A DNA stretch of 64,000 nt from Sphaerosporella brunnea (Eukaryota; Ascomycota; Pezizomycetes; Pezizales; Pyronemataceae): assembly GCA_008704415.1 (NCBI GenBank), contig VXIS01000046.1, forward strand, positions 149,855-213,854, read 5' to 3'. The notes below the pieces were generated by a model. The model was given only the letters and a program-made list of their open reading frames with translations. It ran no database searches and was not told the origin of the DNA. A program made the translations under genes and the position numbers. The stretch's first letter is position 1, and the number at the start of each line of letters is the position of its first letter. Below are positions 33,551-45,101 of this stretch, one piece after another.

Positions 33551-36376
33551 ATGGAGACGGAGGCTAAAAAAATGTCGGAGAGGTTCAAGCCTCACTTTAA
33601 CTTCATCACTCTTCATTGTGAGTAAAGGCGCAATGGGTGCATTCTACGTCTTTACTCGGGCTTCGAGGCCATGGTGTTGATTGCGCTTGCGTTGTGCAGA
33701 TTGCTACATCATAGGCACAGTTCTCCTAGGATCGGTTCTGGTTTACGTTGGCAAGGGTGTTCCCTACATTGATGCTCTGTTCTTCTCGAGTGGAGCGTGT
33801 ACTCAATCTGGCCTGAATACGTGTGTGAAGCAACTCCTAGACCTGTCGATGTCAATGCTGAGTTTGTTCCAGCATAGACCTGAACCTGATCAACACATAC
33901 CAACAAGTCCTACTCTATGTGTTTCCCATGCTCACAGGCCCGATCTTTATAAATACATGCGTGGTGGCTATACGGTTGCGGTGGTTTGAAAAAAGGTTTC
34001 AGAACATTGGTATGCCATTGGGAGTGCTGTGGCTCGAGGAAGCGAATGCTAATTGACTGGCTCCCAGTAAAAATGTCTCGTCTACCCTCAAGAGCAAGGT
34101 CTCTCACTCGGGAACCCAAAGGCGATAACGACAGTGCAATGGAGCAAGGGATTCGCGGTCGTCACATTCGTGTCTTGCACAACAACCGCCACAATTCTGG
34201 ACCAGTCGCAATTGTTAAGGGGCCTGACGGAACAATCATGCAGAACAGCAGTGATCCTGAACCGGACACTAGGCCCGGCAGCCCGAGGCGGGGAGAGGTG
34301 GCCGAGCGAAGTCCTAGTCCAGAGGCCTCATCCTCTACAATAGCCGACCTGCAGCCACCGACTGAGCGCTCCGAGCAGTATGTGTTCTCTTCTTCTACCT
34401 CCTCACGCGACAAAAAGCTGAATTATGTTTGCAGAAGTCCAGGGCGTCCACCTGTCACTGCCAGCAGTAATATTCAATTTACCGATCTGCCATCTCCCCG
34501 TGATGGTGCAGATGAAAGTGGTCACATTGCTTTTGCGGAGCGACCCAAGGCGCCCCAGCGTGAGAGAGCTTTGCGTATACCTGGTCCGCGGGAATTCGAG
34601 AAAGGTATTCGCTTGGACCGCTGTTTGGCCTCAGCTTGCTGATATTCCGAAGGTGACCGTGCTAGAGAGGTGGACGACGACGACACCTATACGCTGGCTC
34701 CGACTAAAACCGCCGGTGATGAGACGACTTTACGCAACACAAATCAGGCCCCGTCCAGGTCTTACAGCTTTTCAGCTGCCACTACGAATGCCTCCATGCG
34801 ACTGCGAAAGCTTCCTACGGCAGATATGATCTTACCGCATGCGACAACAGTGATGTCATCCGCATTCACCGTGGGAACTGCAAGACACCGCAGGTCGTTC
34901 AGTGTTTTCAACAACAAGCAACCCAAGGAGGTGCCGCCGATGCCATATCTCTCATATCAGCCAACCATTGCAAGAAATTCCCAATTTGTGGACCTTACTG
35001 ATGAGCAGAGGGATGAATTGGGAGGGATTGAATACCGCAGTCTTAAGCTGCTATTCAAGCTCCTGGTCGGATACTACATATTCTTCCACCTCTTCGGTGT
35101 TTTGTCCCTTCTGCCATGGATATACAATGCGCCTGAATATGCCGCTCTTGTACGAAATGCGGGTATCAACGTTACATGGTGGGCAGTCTATACAGCGCAG
35201 TCAGCCTTTAACAATCTTGGATTTGCCTTGACGCCGGACTCGATGCTTTCGTTTCATAACTGCACATGGGTCTTACTATCACTAGCTTTCATCATTGTCA
35301 TCGGCAACACTGGGTTCCCATGTCTACTGCGGTTCTTGATCTGGGGATTTTTCAAGCTAGCGCCCAAGGATTCAGCCATCAAAGAATGCCTCAACTTTCT
35401 TCTCGACCACCCACGACGTTGCTTTACGCTTCTGTTCCCAAGTAGGGAGACGTGGGTACTGTTTTGGGTCCTGGTGGGCCTGAATGTCTCGGATGTCATT
35501 CTGTTCATTGTTCTCGACCTTAAGAATCCGGACGTTACAACCATAAAGGTTGGATACCGAATCGTTGATGCTATCTTTCAAGCTGCATCTACTAGAACTG
35601 CTGGTCTCGCGGTTGTAAATCTTGCGGCGGTGCACCCGGCTGTGCAAGTCAGCTACATGCTTATGATGTACATCTCGGTTTTCCCGATAGCTATCAGTGT
35701 TCGTAGAACGAACGTCTACGAGGAGAAGTCACTCGGTGTCTGGCGTGACGAGGAAGAGGATGACGGTACTGGTGGGTCATACGTCGGGATTCATTTGAGG
35801 AAGCAACTGTCTTTCGATTTGTGGTACATATTCCTAGGCTTGTTCATCATCTGCATTGCGGAGGGCAGAAACCTCGAGAACACCAACGATTATGTGAGTT
35901 ACCCACCTCTTTCGAGAGATGAGTACTCTGCTAACCACAACCACTCAGGGGTTCACAATTTTCTCAGTACTTTTTGAAGTAGTTTCCGCCTAGTAAGTCT
36001 TAACCAGGTCTGACAGCTTCATTCTTGAATTAACCGGGCTCAAGTGGAACGGTCGGATTGTCTCTTGGATATCCCGGATTAAACGCCTCTTTTTCGGCGA
36101 AGTTTAGCACGGTCAGCAAACTGGTCATCATTGCCATGCAGATCCGCGGTCGGCACCGCGGATTGCCTTATGAGCTCGACCGGGCGGTAAGTGTTCTTCC
36201 TATTCTCTTGTGCAGCGCGCCAGTACTAATGGCCGCAGATCTTGTTGCCTAAGGAGCAGCAAGACGCCGAAATGATGTCGATTCGCCGGCGGGGTTCCAA
36301 CCTCAGCACCGCGCATCCGTTCCCGCAGACACCCAGCATCAGCCGGCCGGTGCCCTCGCAGGCAATCGAAGATTAG
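33551..36376 (+). CDS. trk1: Trk-family potassium transporter
   Basis: Nine exons reconstruct to 789 aa: 33551-33617, 33700-33820, 33873-34009, 34068-34377, 34435-34604, 34653-35893, 35949-35992, 36045-36186, 36239-36376. All introns are GT-AG and the sum (2370 nt) keeps frame. It is a plasma-membrane high-affinity K+ uptake protein with four M1-P-M2 units. The four pore segments are visible: ACTQSGLNT, QSAFNNLGFALT, ASTRTAGLAVVN and SAYGTVGLSLG, each with the expected selectivity glycine. The long cytoplasmic loop between the first and second units is Ser/Pro-rich, as in yeast Trk1. The C-terminal exon is a short hydrophilic tail. The start gives METEAKKMSERFKPHFNFI, which leads straight into the first membrane helix. 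The protein is somewhat shorter than yeast Trk1, mainly in the loop. Confidence 0.93.
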
Positions 36377-37035
36377 AAGTAATATAATTTTTATCTATTG
36401 TAACTTGGGCATTTAAAAAGGGGACGTTTTTGGGTTGTTCTGGCTGGGTTATTTATAGATATGGAGTTTTCTGGCAGCGGATGTTATTGCTCGTGTTTTT
36501 TTTCCCAGGTTCCATTGGATATACCCGCTCGACAGTTGCAGTTACTATGATATTGGGAAAATATATGCGCAATGTTAATGCTTTATGGAGATCTGAATAA
36601 ACCAAGCGATTGTGGTTTTCCCTAAACAGATGGGCAAAGCTCTGATGGACTTGTTGTGCGACAGAACACAATGGAATTGGGCAGATGATATGTAGCAACT
36701 ACATATTGCCTGATTGATATTTCTCTAGCTACTCACTCGAGTAGCTATTTGGGTTTGGCCATCTGGACGCACCTCAGTGAAATGAGTTGTGCTGCAACTG
36801 CTGTTTAATAATGCGGTTCGAATGATTTTCCATGACGCTGTTCAACCCCAAAATCGGGAGTGGAGTGCCCGAGGCTGAGAAAATAAAGCCGATGTCTGTT
36901 TTGTTCTCAACTAGTTTCCGTCGCTCCCTATCTTACACCCTACGCTAGCATCACCTTGAGCTTCTCGCTCCCTTTCCTTAGCTCTTTCCGAATAACTACC
37001 ATTTTTAACTTCGCCGAATAAGCACTTAAGTAACT
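36377..37035. other. Intergenic between Trk and coiled-coil gene
   Basis: Trk 3' flank and the promoter of the next plus-strand gene. No additional coding region was recognised. Confidence 0.5.
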
Positions 37036-38066
37036 ATGGGGATTCCCAGTATGTTTTCGTTTGCTGCTGCTGCTTCTTCGGAAACGGCCCTCTTCTGCGT
37101 GTTCGCTAACCGAACCGCAGTATATCAATCTCCCCCGTCCAAGGAGCCGGGCGACAAAACGTCCGCCGCTAATCAGCGATGCAATAACCTCCCACCGACG
37201 ACCTGGGCGTCTGCCGCCGCCGCTTCCGCATCATCTACGACCGCCGCTGACGAAGCTTCGACCACCCGCAGGGGCAGCAGCATGTTAACGCTGGAAGAGT
37301 TCCTGCGCGAGACCTCCCAGAGTGATTCCGAGCGGAATCTTCACACGCTGCTACTGATGCATCGGCCGCCGCCGCCGCAGGAGCGCAGACGCTTCGAGCA
37401 CTCGTCGTCCGGCCAGGACTCGTTCGATACGCTGGTCAGCCAGATTCGTCGCATTGGCGCGCTGCAGGATGCGATGCTCGGTGTGGATGGGCTTGAGGAG
37501 CCCGAGGAGAGCGCTAATGGCGGAAGAAGAGACCGGAATCGTAGCGCTGTGGATGCGCTGCGTGTCCGCGAGGCCAGGCTGAGAGCTATGCAAACCCGCA
37601 TCGATTTGCTGGCTAGCGAGTTTGCGCTCTTGAGGAATACTAGGAGGGAATTGAGACGGGTGCGTATCCTTGAAGAGGGGGGGGGGGGGGTTAGCATTTT
37701 GAGAGGGGGCTTCGCTGATCGGGGTAGGTTGAGACGCAGGCTATGGAGATTCAGGATGCTAGAAGAGGTTCTGTCGCCGGTGCTGCCGGAAGACCTGAGA
37801 CCGATGAAGAGGCCGCCAACGTGCTTCCGCCGGAGAGAAGAGCCGTAAGAAGAGCGTTGTTGCAGTCACCGGAAGGAGGCGCTTCGACTTCGGCATCGAC
37901 TTCTGCGTCGACTTCTGCTCCGGCCACCGGGGAGGAGGGAGCGACGCCGACACCGGTCTCGATCGATAGGAGGTCGCCGGCGATGACGATTGGCGAACGC
38001 GATTTGATGCTGAGGAATGCAGTCATGCAGATGCAGATCGACAGGTTAGCGGGGCTCGAGTTGTGA
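37036..38066 (+). CDS. Hypothetical coiled-coil protein
   Basis: Best model has three exons: 37036-37048, 37121-37659 and 37740-38066 (292 aa). The first intron (GTATGT donor, GCTAAC branch, GCAG acceptor) is a multiple of three, so the unspliced frame also stays open (316 aa). The second intron contains a 12-G run. Features: Ala/Ser/Thr-rich N-terminus, LTLEEFLRETSQSDSERNLH, a predicted helical stretch ALRVREARLRAMQTRIDLLA, a Thr/Ser/Ala repeat (SASTSASTSA) and a terminal helix RDLMLRNAVMQMQIDRLAGL. Heptad-like leucines suggest a coiled coil. I do not recognise the family. Confidence 0.65.
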
Positions 38067-38457
38067 GTTGGCAGACAAGGCTGCTAGAAAGAACGGATCG
38101 GCGGGATGTGGGGTGTTTCTGCTTGATTGCATTGCAGCTTGTTTTCATCTGCGCACGGGATATCACTTCTTTCTTTTCTTTCCGTTCTGTTCTGTTGTTC
38201 TGCTTTCAGCTGCTGCTGCGCGTGTCTCTTTGGAGGGAAATGGCGTTGGGTTGGCCGGCCATTGCTGCTGCTGCTGGTTTTTTTTGTTTGTTGTCTCGAT
38301 TTCTCCCCGGTGGATCTGCATCTTCTCTGTCTGTCTTTTTCTTGCATCTGTCTGGGCATAAGTATAGTAGGTCATGCATCGAGCGTGTTGTGTTTTTTGT
38401 TCGACTGAATATATTTTGTATATTTTAGTATGTATTCTCATCTCCCAAGATTTAGTG
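38067..38457. other. Intergenic, T-rich promoter region
   Basis: Pyrimidine-rich spacer between two plus-strand genes, with TTTTTTTTGTTTG and several TATA-like words near 38411-38425. No gene was recognised. Confidence 0.5.
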
Positions 38458-39660
38458 ATGTCGTTCCCTACACCGCAGATCTCGCCCCACCCCTCACCAT
38501 CCCCACCAAACGCGTCAACCCCTTCACAGCAGCATCACATCCCACATCGACCTATGCCACAGCCACAACTACCCGCAACGACAGAAGCAGAAGCACGTCC
38601 AACCGCCGCACCAGAGCCAACGTCAATCCTCGACGATGAAGAGTCCGAGTACGAAACCGACACCGATGCCGAACCCGAAGTATCTCCTCCCGTCTCCCCT
38701 CTGCTTACCTTCTTCTAATCTCGCAACAATCAGGAATTCTATATAACCCTCGACCTCACCGTTCCCGCACCGGTGCAAGCCGGTCCGTCCACTAACCCCT
38801 ACACCAACGCGTCTCTAAAAAAATCCGCAATAACCGGCAACACCGTTCCCATCCCCACCAAAAGCACGCCAATGCTGGGAGCCTCACGCTCCCAGGCGCC
38901 TCGTCAGCTCCCCAAATGGGCGCGCGGCTCCGCGCCCCGAAAAGACCGTATACAACTGCTGGATCTCGACGGCGACGAAGTGCTGGTGAATTTCCAGAAC
39001 CGGGTTTGGGCCGGCAGATGGGCGAGGACCGTGGGCACTGAGGTTTTAATCAACGCGCCTATGCGCGAAGAGGAGGAGGAGGAGGGGGAGACGGATGGCG
39101 CGGACCATGAGGGCATCGCGAGAGATCTGCCGAGAGCCTCCGGCGGCGGGTATTATTACAGCGAGAAAGACTTTTCGGCGGCGGCGCCACTGATCGGTGG
39201 CCGCAGAAGAACACATCACAAGCCGTTGCATGCATCAGTCAGCGCGGATGGAGAGGTGCAAGGCGTTTTGCTAGATCCAGAGGTGGGGAAGGTTATTGCG
39301 CTCGGGCGGGATAGGATCCATTTCGCGCCGGCCGCGGTTAAGGCCAAGGAATGGAGCTTTGCCGAACAGCTGCAGGGGAAGAGCGACTTTTTGAAGCGGT
39401 TGGAGAGGATACAGATTGCGCGCGGCGAGATGGAACGTGAACAGGCGCTGCATCAGGATGGGCGGAAGAGGCGGCGCCGCAGAAAGAAGGATGGTGAGGA
39501 GTGGGTTTGGGTTAGTGAGAGTGAGACGGATGAGGAGGAAGGGCCGGAGGGGGATGGTCAGGGGTATTTTTCGAGAAGGAGACAGAGGCAGACGGGGGAG
39601 CCGTCGTCACCTCCACCTCCTGATGAGGATGTGGACATGCAGGATGCGCCGTCCTCCTGA
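38458..39660 (+). CDS. TFIIIC triple-barrel subunit (tau55/GTF3C6-like)
   Basis: Two exons (38458-38679, 38734-39660) around a 54-nt intron; 382 aa. A Pro/Ser-rich N-terminus leads to an acidic DDEESEYETDTDAEPE stretch. Then comes the triple-barrel domain signature: EFYITLDLTVP, IQLLDLDGDEVLVNFQNRVW and GRWARTVGTEVLINAPM. In TFIIIC the triple-barrel subunit pairs with tau95 in the A-box-binding part of the factor that recruits RNA polymerase III to tRNA genes. The C-terminus is charged, with a basic RKRRRRRKKDGEEW nuclear-localisation-like run. The domain call rests on the order EFYxTLDL then IQLLDL...G.W...GTxVL. Confidence 0.75.
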
Positions 39661-39903
39661 GAAGAGGTGAATATGACCCTTCTTGTGTCGTTAATGGCCG
39701 CCTTGGGAACGTTGGCATGGAAATTAAGGGTACACTAGCACCACATCCCACTATGCGAACGACGATACTACTCTAAGAACGGTGTTGACATTGCGCATTT
39801 CACATCGAGTGACAATCTGTGAAGATGTCTAGATCCGTCGCGCTATTTTACACCCCCAATTTCCTGGGCCCGGAGATGACAACTTCAATTCAACCCCAAC
39901 ACA

Positions 39904-40609
39904 TCACTTACCTTCATCCGCCTTCGTCTCATCTATATCCATCCTCACACCCCTTTGCCCATCCTTATTACTCCGCCAGACCGCACCATCCTCAAAACAC
40001 TCCATCTTCCACACCTCCACACGTTCCTTCACAAGCTCCAACGTCTCCTCGCCCGCCTCCCAGGCAGCCTTTCTGTGCGGCGCACTGACAGCCACATGCA
40101 CCGACTCCTCGCCAATTCCTACATCCCCCAATCGATGCGTGACTGCGATGCCAAGCAGCCCGTGCTTCTCTTTCACGCTTTGGCAGATCGAGAGTATAGT
40201 GCGTAAGGCAAGCGGTACATATGCGGAGTAGGAGAGCGTTTTGACGGGTTGGTCTTGGAAGTTGTCGCGGGTTGTGCCTAGAACGGGGGGGGCGCAATCA
40301 GCTTGAGCTGAAGATGAGATAGTTGTTTGGTTTTTTTTTTTCTGGTGCTACGACTCTTGGGAAAAAACGCTATCCCCTCCCCCCTCCCCCCCCAAAAAAA
40401 AGAAAAAAAAGAAAAAGGGTTCTCAATGGTGTACCAGCAAACAGCACAATCGCTCCCGCTTTTGGGGAGCGCACTCGGTCGACGGTGCTGGTTAATTGCA
40501 GCGGTTCGTGGGTCAAGGAGACATGGATGTTCTTCTCTGCGTCGGTGAGGGAGGCGGGAGTTGCCGAAGTGGCGTCGGCGGCGGCGGAAGGCGGTATTGA
40601 AGCGGACAT
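39904..40609 (-). CDS. cnxH: Molybdopterin synthase catalytic subunit (MoaE/MOCS2B)
   Basis: Two exons (40609-40435, 40277-39904) around a 157-nt intron; 182 aa. MoaE signatures: HVSLTHEPLQL, DRVRSPKAGAIVLFAG spliced onto TTRDNF, then YVPLALRTILSI, GIAVTHRLGDVGIGEESVHV, SAPHRKAAWEAGEETLEL and ERVEVWKMECFED with the active-site lysine region. It transfers sulfur from the MoaD-type small subunit to precursor Z, making molybdopterin for nitrate reductase and related enzymes. The reading frame stops three codons after GATGAAG, directly over a strong GTAAGT donor, so a few alternative C-terminal residues from a downstream exon are possible. It converges with the TFIIIC subunit gene. Confidence 0.9.
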
Positions 40610-41006
40610 TTTGTGGTGGTTGTTGGCGGTTGTTGCGGAAGCGGGGGGGTTCGACCATGCGATGCCCCGCGATGCCCAGCTTTCGTTACACGGGATGTTT
40701 TCAGTGATCACGAAAATTACTCGCTGCACAACTATTTGCGGACTTATTTGACCTCGACCCGCACCCTGTTGTCTCGGTCTGTATAGCGCAAGTAAGTACT
40801 ATTGCAATTGGTTGAGTGGATGGGGGTTGCTTCATAGCGTAGCACTCGTGGAGGTGCGGAATAAACACCTTGTTGAAATTGATCCGAGTAGTGGTCCGTG
40901 GAAAGTTGAACTCCTTTCGGTCAATCTAGCTCTCTGACCCTGCGGAACATTTATTGGAGGAGTATTATCCAGGTCCCCGGCGATAAACCTCCAACTCATA
41001 CGAAAG

Positions 41007-42146
41007 TTACAAAATAACACACCCAATCCTCCGCTTCAACGTTTCCACACCAACCGCATCCACGGCCTTCTTCTTCTCCACCCAAGCCGAATAAACAATC
41101 CTACTCCCATACACCTCCCCCTTTCTCAACACCACCATACCCCTCCACTCCTCTCTGTTAACCGCATCCACAAACCTACTGGGCTCGACGCAGAAACCAG
41201 CCCGGTTAAGTCTGGCCGGGGTGCCATCCTCCTGGGCCGGCACATCCACATACTTTCCGGTATAAAACTGCAACGCCGGTTCGGTGCTCCTGACCTCGAG
41301 CTTCACACCGGAACTCCCGTGGAAAAAGCTGCCACAGACTCGGAGCGGCAGACCCCTGGTATCGATCGGCACGGAGGCTGGGTCGGCGTGCGCATCCGCG
41401 AACACAAAGCAATCGTCAAAATCTGGTTCTCCGGGGGGGCCGAGGACGAAGGGAGTGTTGGCTGCGATCCCGGGGTAGGGCGCAGCAGAGTTGCCGACAG
41501 GGATACCGCCGGGGTCGAGCGGGAGGTGGAGGTTGGTCGATAATGTCACCTCCGTACCCTCGATTGTGGGGAGGCCGGAGAGGTTGAAATAACTAGCGCG
41601 GGCACACATATCAACCTCCACCCCCACCCGTGGAAGGGAAAGGGGGAGCTGAACTCACCTGTGGTTCGTAACATTGACCACCGTCTCCTGCACCTCCTCT
41701 CCAACCAATCTCGCTCCATACTCCATGTCCACCTCCACCTTCCCCTCCTTCTCGGTGACCGTATACGCCACCGTGACCTCGACCTCCCCAGGGAAGCCTT
41801 CCTCAAGATGTCCACTCCTCAACCTATACGTCTCCTTCCCAGCCTTAGCATCATCATGATCATCATCGATCTTTTCCCACCGCCGTTTCCCCCACCCTTC
41901 CACTCCTCCATGTAAACTATTTTTTCCATCATTTTTCTCCAGCTCCCACGCGGCCCCCGAAAGCTCGTTGATCCTGGCGTCCTTGATACGGTTTGCAACC
42001 CTTCCTATCGTAGCGCCGAAATGGCAGGGGTTGTGCGTGGAGATGTATGCATCCTCGGTGTTGAAGTTGAGCACGATGTTGCGGCCGCCGACGGTGAGGC
42101 TGTGGAGGATAGCACCGGTGGGGAGGAAGGTAGCAGCGGCAGGCAT
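41007..42146 (-). CDS. Aldose 1-epimerase (galactose mutarotase)
   Basis: Two exons (42146-41659, 41592-41007) with a 66-nt intron; 357 aa. GALM-family markers: GATIGRVANRI, NSLHGG, NVTNHSYFNLSG (catalytic His, formed across the splice), DDCFVF, LQFYTG and the catalytic-Glu region GFCVEPSRFVDAVN. It interconverts the alpha and beta anomers of aldohexoses such as galactose and glucose, feeding the Leloir pathway. No signal peptide, so cytosolic. The start MPAAATFLPTGA fits the family, which begins just before the first beta strand. Confidence 0.93.
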
Positions 42147-43057
42147 ATTTGTTTCAATTGTGCCGTGGGGGGAGGGGGGGGAGGGGATGATTTAGAGCTA
42201 GAGGGGGAAAAAAAAAAATGTTATGCTGATCGAGCGAGGTTTATATATATACTAAACAACCAGCTGTGTTGATCACGAACCGGCGGGTATTCCTTCGGTT
42301 GCCCGCATCTTCTTCAGCCGACCAGGAGAGATAAATAGGCTAAAGACAAAAAAATAGATTAGCATTGTTTGTGTAGAGTACCCATTTCCGTCGTTGGACG
42401 TGAGATGACGAGGGGCGCAAAATTGGATGACAGGCTTCCCATGTAGATACAGAGCATCTAACTGCCACCCCCCCCCCCCAACCCGTTACCAAAGGATTTG
42501 CAGACTCGGAACAAGCAAGTGGGAACTCGTGATTGGCTGTGAATGCTCGAGCCAGAAGTAGGTTATCCTCGCTCGGGTACTGGCCGAACTGTTGTAGAAA
42601 AGGATGCCTTTTAAAAACGGTGTAAAAAGTGCATACATGCATCTCCCATCATTACAAACCCCGCAGACGGCCAGTACAGTTGTAAACGCCTTTGTGGTGA
42701 ATGCATACCATGAAAGGTAGACAAAGCAAACATCCTTTATCTGCTTGGGCGCGGTAGCTTGAGGCCAGGTGGATGGCATAATGGATGGTATAGCTGACAG
42801 AGTAAAAGCCAGCCTCCAAGGAAAGGAAAGCGCAAACCATTATCTTCGCCTTGTAAATAGTCGCTTTCTTTCTTTTGTTTCGGCGTTCTGGAGTTGAAAC
42901 ATTTGCTTGTTGTGAGGGTGTATCTCAGTGTATCTCAATCTACCTGGAATGACCAACGAGGTTGCGGACATCGATCTTGGGGACCGTCGTATCACTCGGG
43001 TATCTGATATCATTAACTTGAACATCAAGCTCTCACCCTGGCGGGTTATTTACTTCT
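42147..43057. other. Intergenic, promoter of mutarotase gene
   Basis: TATATATATAC sits near 42241-42251, about 100 bases upstream of the mutarotase start. A run of 10 C lies near 42470-42479. No gene was recognised. Confidence 0.5.
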
Positions 43058-44335
43058 TTACTTCTGCGCTTCCCACTGCACACCAACCCACTCCTCCACC
43101 CATCCCACACCATTCGCATCCCTCACCTTCGGCACACAAGTACAAGTGCCGACCAAGATTGTACCCCACTCCATGCCGTCCAAGCTCAGCGAGTCCCCCT
43201 CGAGCACAGAGATAGCATGAGGCATAAGCTGAAACTCAAATACCCTGTCCCTTTTGCCGCACCCAGAACACGCCGGTATTTTCCGTGCCGAGTAATCCTT
43301 CCTGCTGTCCAACAGGGTCTTCGCAACGTCGTCGTCATAGCTATACAGAAGCGGGGTGCCACCGCGTTCATACCGTAATACCTGCTCTGGGTTCTGTCCG
43401 GCCCGGTCCGCAAATTTCTGGAACGCAACGTCAAGGTGACCGTCGTCTGCGTCGCTGCTAGACACCGGGAGTGTGTCACTGCCGCTTCCTTCGTCCATGA
43501 GAACTTCCATCTTTTGTTCCATGGGCTTCTCGGGGACAAGGGTCTCGTAATCGGCATCAAGGTAGAATAGCGGGAATTTATGCGGGAGAGGAGAGGGCCA
43601 AGGCTCGGAAGGCCCATATAGTAGAGGTTCGGGCGCAGGTTCAGCCACCGGCTGCGATATTTTAAGAGCATCCGCAAAGCTCTTCGCGAGTGTTTCCATC
43701 TGCGTCGCGGGTTTCGTCGAGAAAGGATTCTGCGCCGCCGCCGTCGACGTAGAAAACGGGTTTGCTCCCCCGCTGCTACCAGTCGAGAAAGGGTTCACAC
43801 CACCAGCATTTCCCAGTCCTCCATTCCCAAACAGCAGATCCCCTGCCTTCGGTTTCGCCGCCTCCACCTTTCGTCGCTCCTCCGACCTCCTCCTCTCTTC
43901 CTCCCTAACAGTCGCAGCTCTCGACACCTTCTCTTCCCAGTCCTTCGAAACCTTTACGCCCCGGATCGCCCGAACTGTCCCCTTCTTCCGTCTGCACGTC
44001 TTCTCCTTGCACGCAAAAACGTAGAACATCCGCTCGTGCGGGCTCTGCTCGATTGCGCCGTTGAGCTGCAATAGCAGCGTCATGAGGCGGTTGCAGTTTG
44101 CACATTTTGCGAGTCTTGCGTCCGCGGGAGAATCGGGGTGGAGCCATACCTAGCGAACTTCGATCAACATAAAAGAGTCATGAAAGTGAGTGTATGAGGG
44201 CAGAAGAAGAAGACATACAGGTTCGCCGCCCAAGTGACTGATAGTATCCGATCCCGCTTCTTCCTCGGCGTAGCCCAGCAAGACTTTAGTCTCGGTGTAA
44301 TCGGTGAGTGACTCGTCGTCACTGTAATCGTCCAT
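43058..44335 (-). CDS. PDCD2/Tsr4-like 40S assembly protein
   Basis: Two exons (44335-44219, 44149-43058) around a 69-nt intron; 402 aa. PDCD2-family order is clear: KVLLGYAEEEAG near the start, HLGGEPVWLHPDSP across the splice, zinc ligands CANCNRLM, the domain YVFACKEKTCRRKKGTVRAI, a low-complexity NPFSTGSSGGANPFST linker, LFYLDADYETLV, ERGGTPLLYS, CSGCGKRDRVFEFQLMP and EWGTILVGTC. Yeast Tsr4 and human PDCD2 chaperone uS5 (Rps2) during 40S synthesis. The protein is cytosolic or nuclear. It is divergent from VMA7 with a 176-bp shared upstream region. Confidence 0.92.
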
Positions 44336-44511
44336 CGTGTCGCGCGTGCTATATGAGGAGAAAGATGCGGAAGAGGAATGTTTGTGGGGGTTGCGTTTTG
44401 TTTTTGGAGAGAAAGGCCCCGCACTACGCTAGCTCCTTTGTGTGCTAGCTGTATGACGCTTGTTGCAACCTCTCGCGAGCTCCCAGCCACTTCCACTTCA
44501 CAGCAACGACC
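44336..44511. promoter_or_regulatory. Divergent promoter, Tsr4-like / VMA7
   Basis: Only 176 bp separate the start codons of two genes on opposite strands, so both promoters and 5' leaders must lie here. No single element could be identified confidently. Confidence 0.55.
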
Positions 44512-45000
44512 ATGGCAGCTCCGCCGTCCAGCTACAAAGACCGGCATTTTCTCGCCGTCATTGGCGATGAGGTAGCCTTTTCCCCCTTCCTACCATTTCC
44601 CACTCAGTCTCAGTCAACCTAACAAATAAAGCAGGACTCGGTAACGGGCATGCTCCTTGCCGGAATCGGGCACGTCACTCCCGCACCCAACAACAGCAAG
44701 AACTTCCTGATCGTGACCAACAAGACCGAAAACTCCGAAATAGAGCGCGCATTTGACGAGTTCACCAAAGAGAGGAAGGATATCGGTATCTTGCTGATAA
44801 ACCAGCACGTGCGTGTCCCCTCCCCCCCTCCGGTAATGGGGGAGAGCTGATGGTTACAGGTGGCGGAGCGAATTCGCTACCGTGTCGATACTTACACCGC
44901 CGCATTCCCCGCCGTCCTCGAGATCCCGAGTAAAGACTATCCGTATGATCCCGAGAAGGACAGCGTGTTGAGGCGGGTGAAGCGTTTGTTTGGCGAGTAG
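44512..45000 (+). CDS. vma7: V-type ATPase subunit F
   Basis: Three exons (44512-44571, 44635-44808, 44860-45000); 124 aa, the usual size. Family motifs: [20 protein letters not shown], the [10 protein letters not shown] strand, [19 protein letters not shown] and the [16 protein letters not shown] end that precedes the C-terminal helix. Subunit F lies in the central stalk of the V1 sector and couples ATP hydrolysis to rotation for acidification of vacuoles and Golgi. Splice junctions fall exactly within conserved runs (GDE|DSV and NQH|VAE). Confidence 0.95.
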
Positions 45001-45101
45001 ACGGAGCGGGGGTTACTACTACGGGGTACTCATGGATATCATATTCGATTGCGGTTTCATTATCATGGCTATGCTAGTAATAGACGGGTGTGCGTCGAGG
45101 G

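Noticed and set aside
36800..36850. GGTTCGAAT word resembling a tRNA B box
   Set aside because: No A box or cloverleaf arms at the right spacing.
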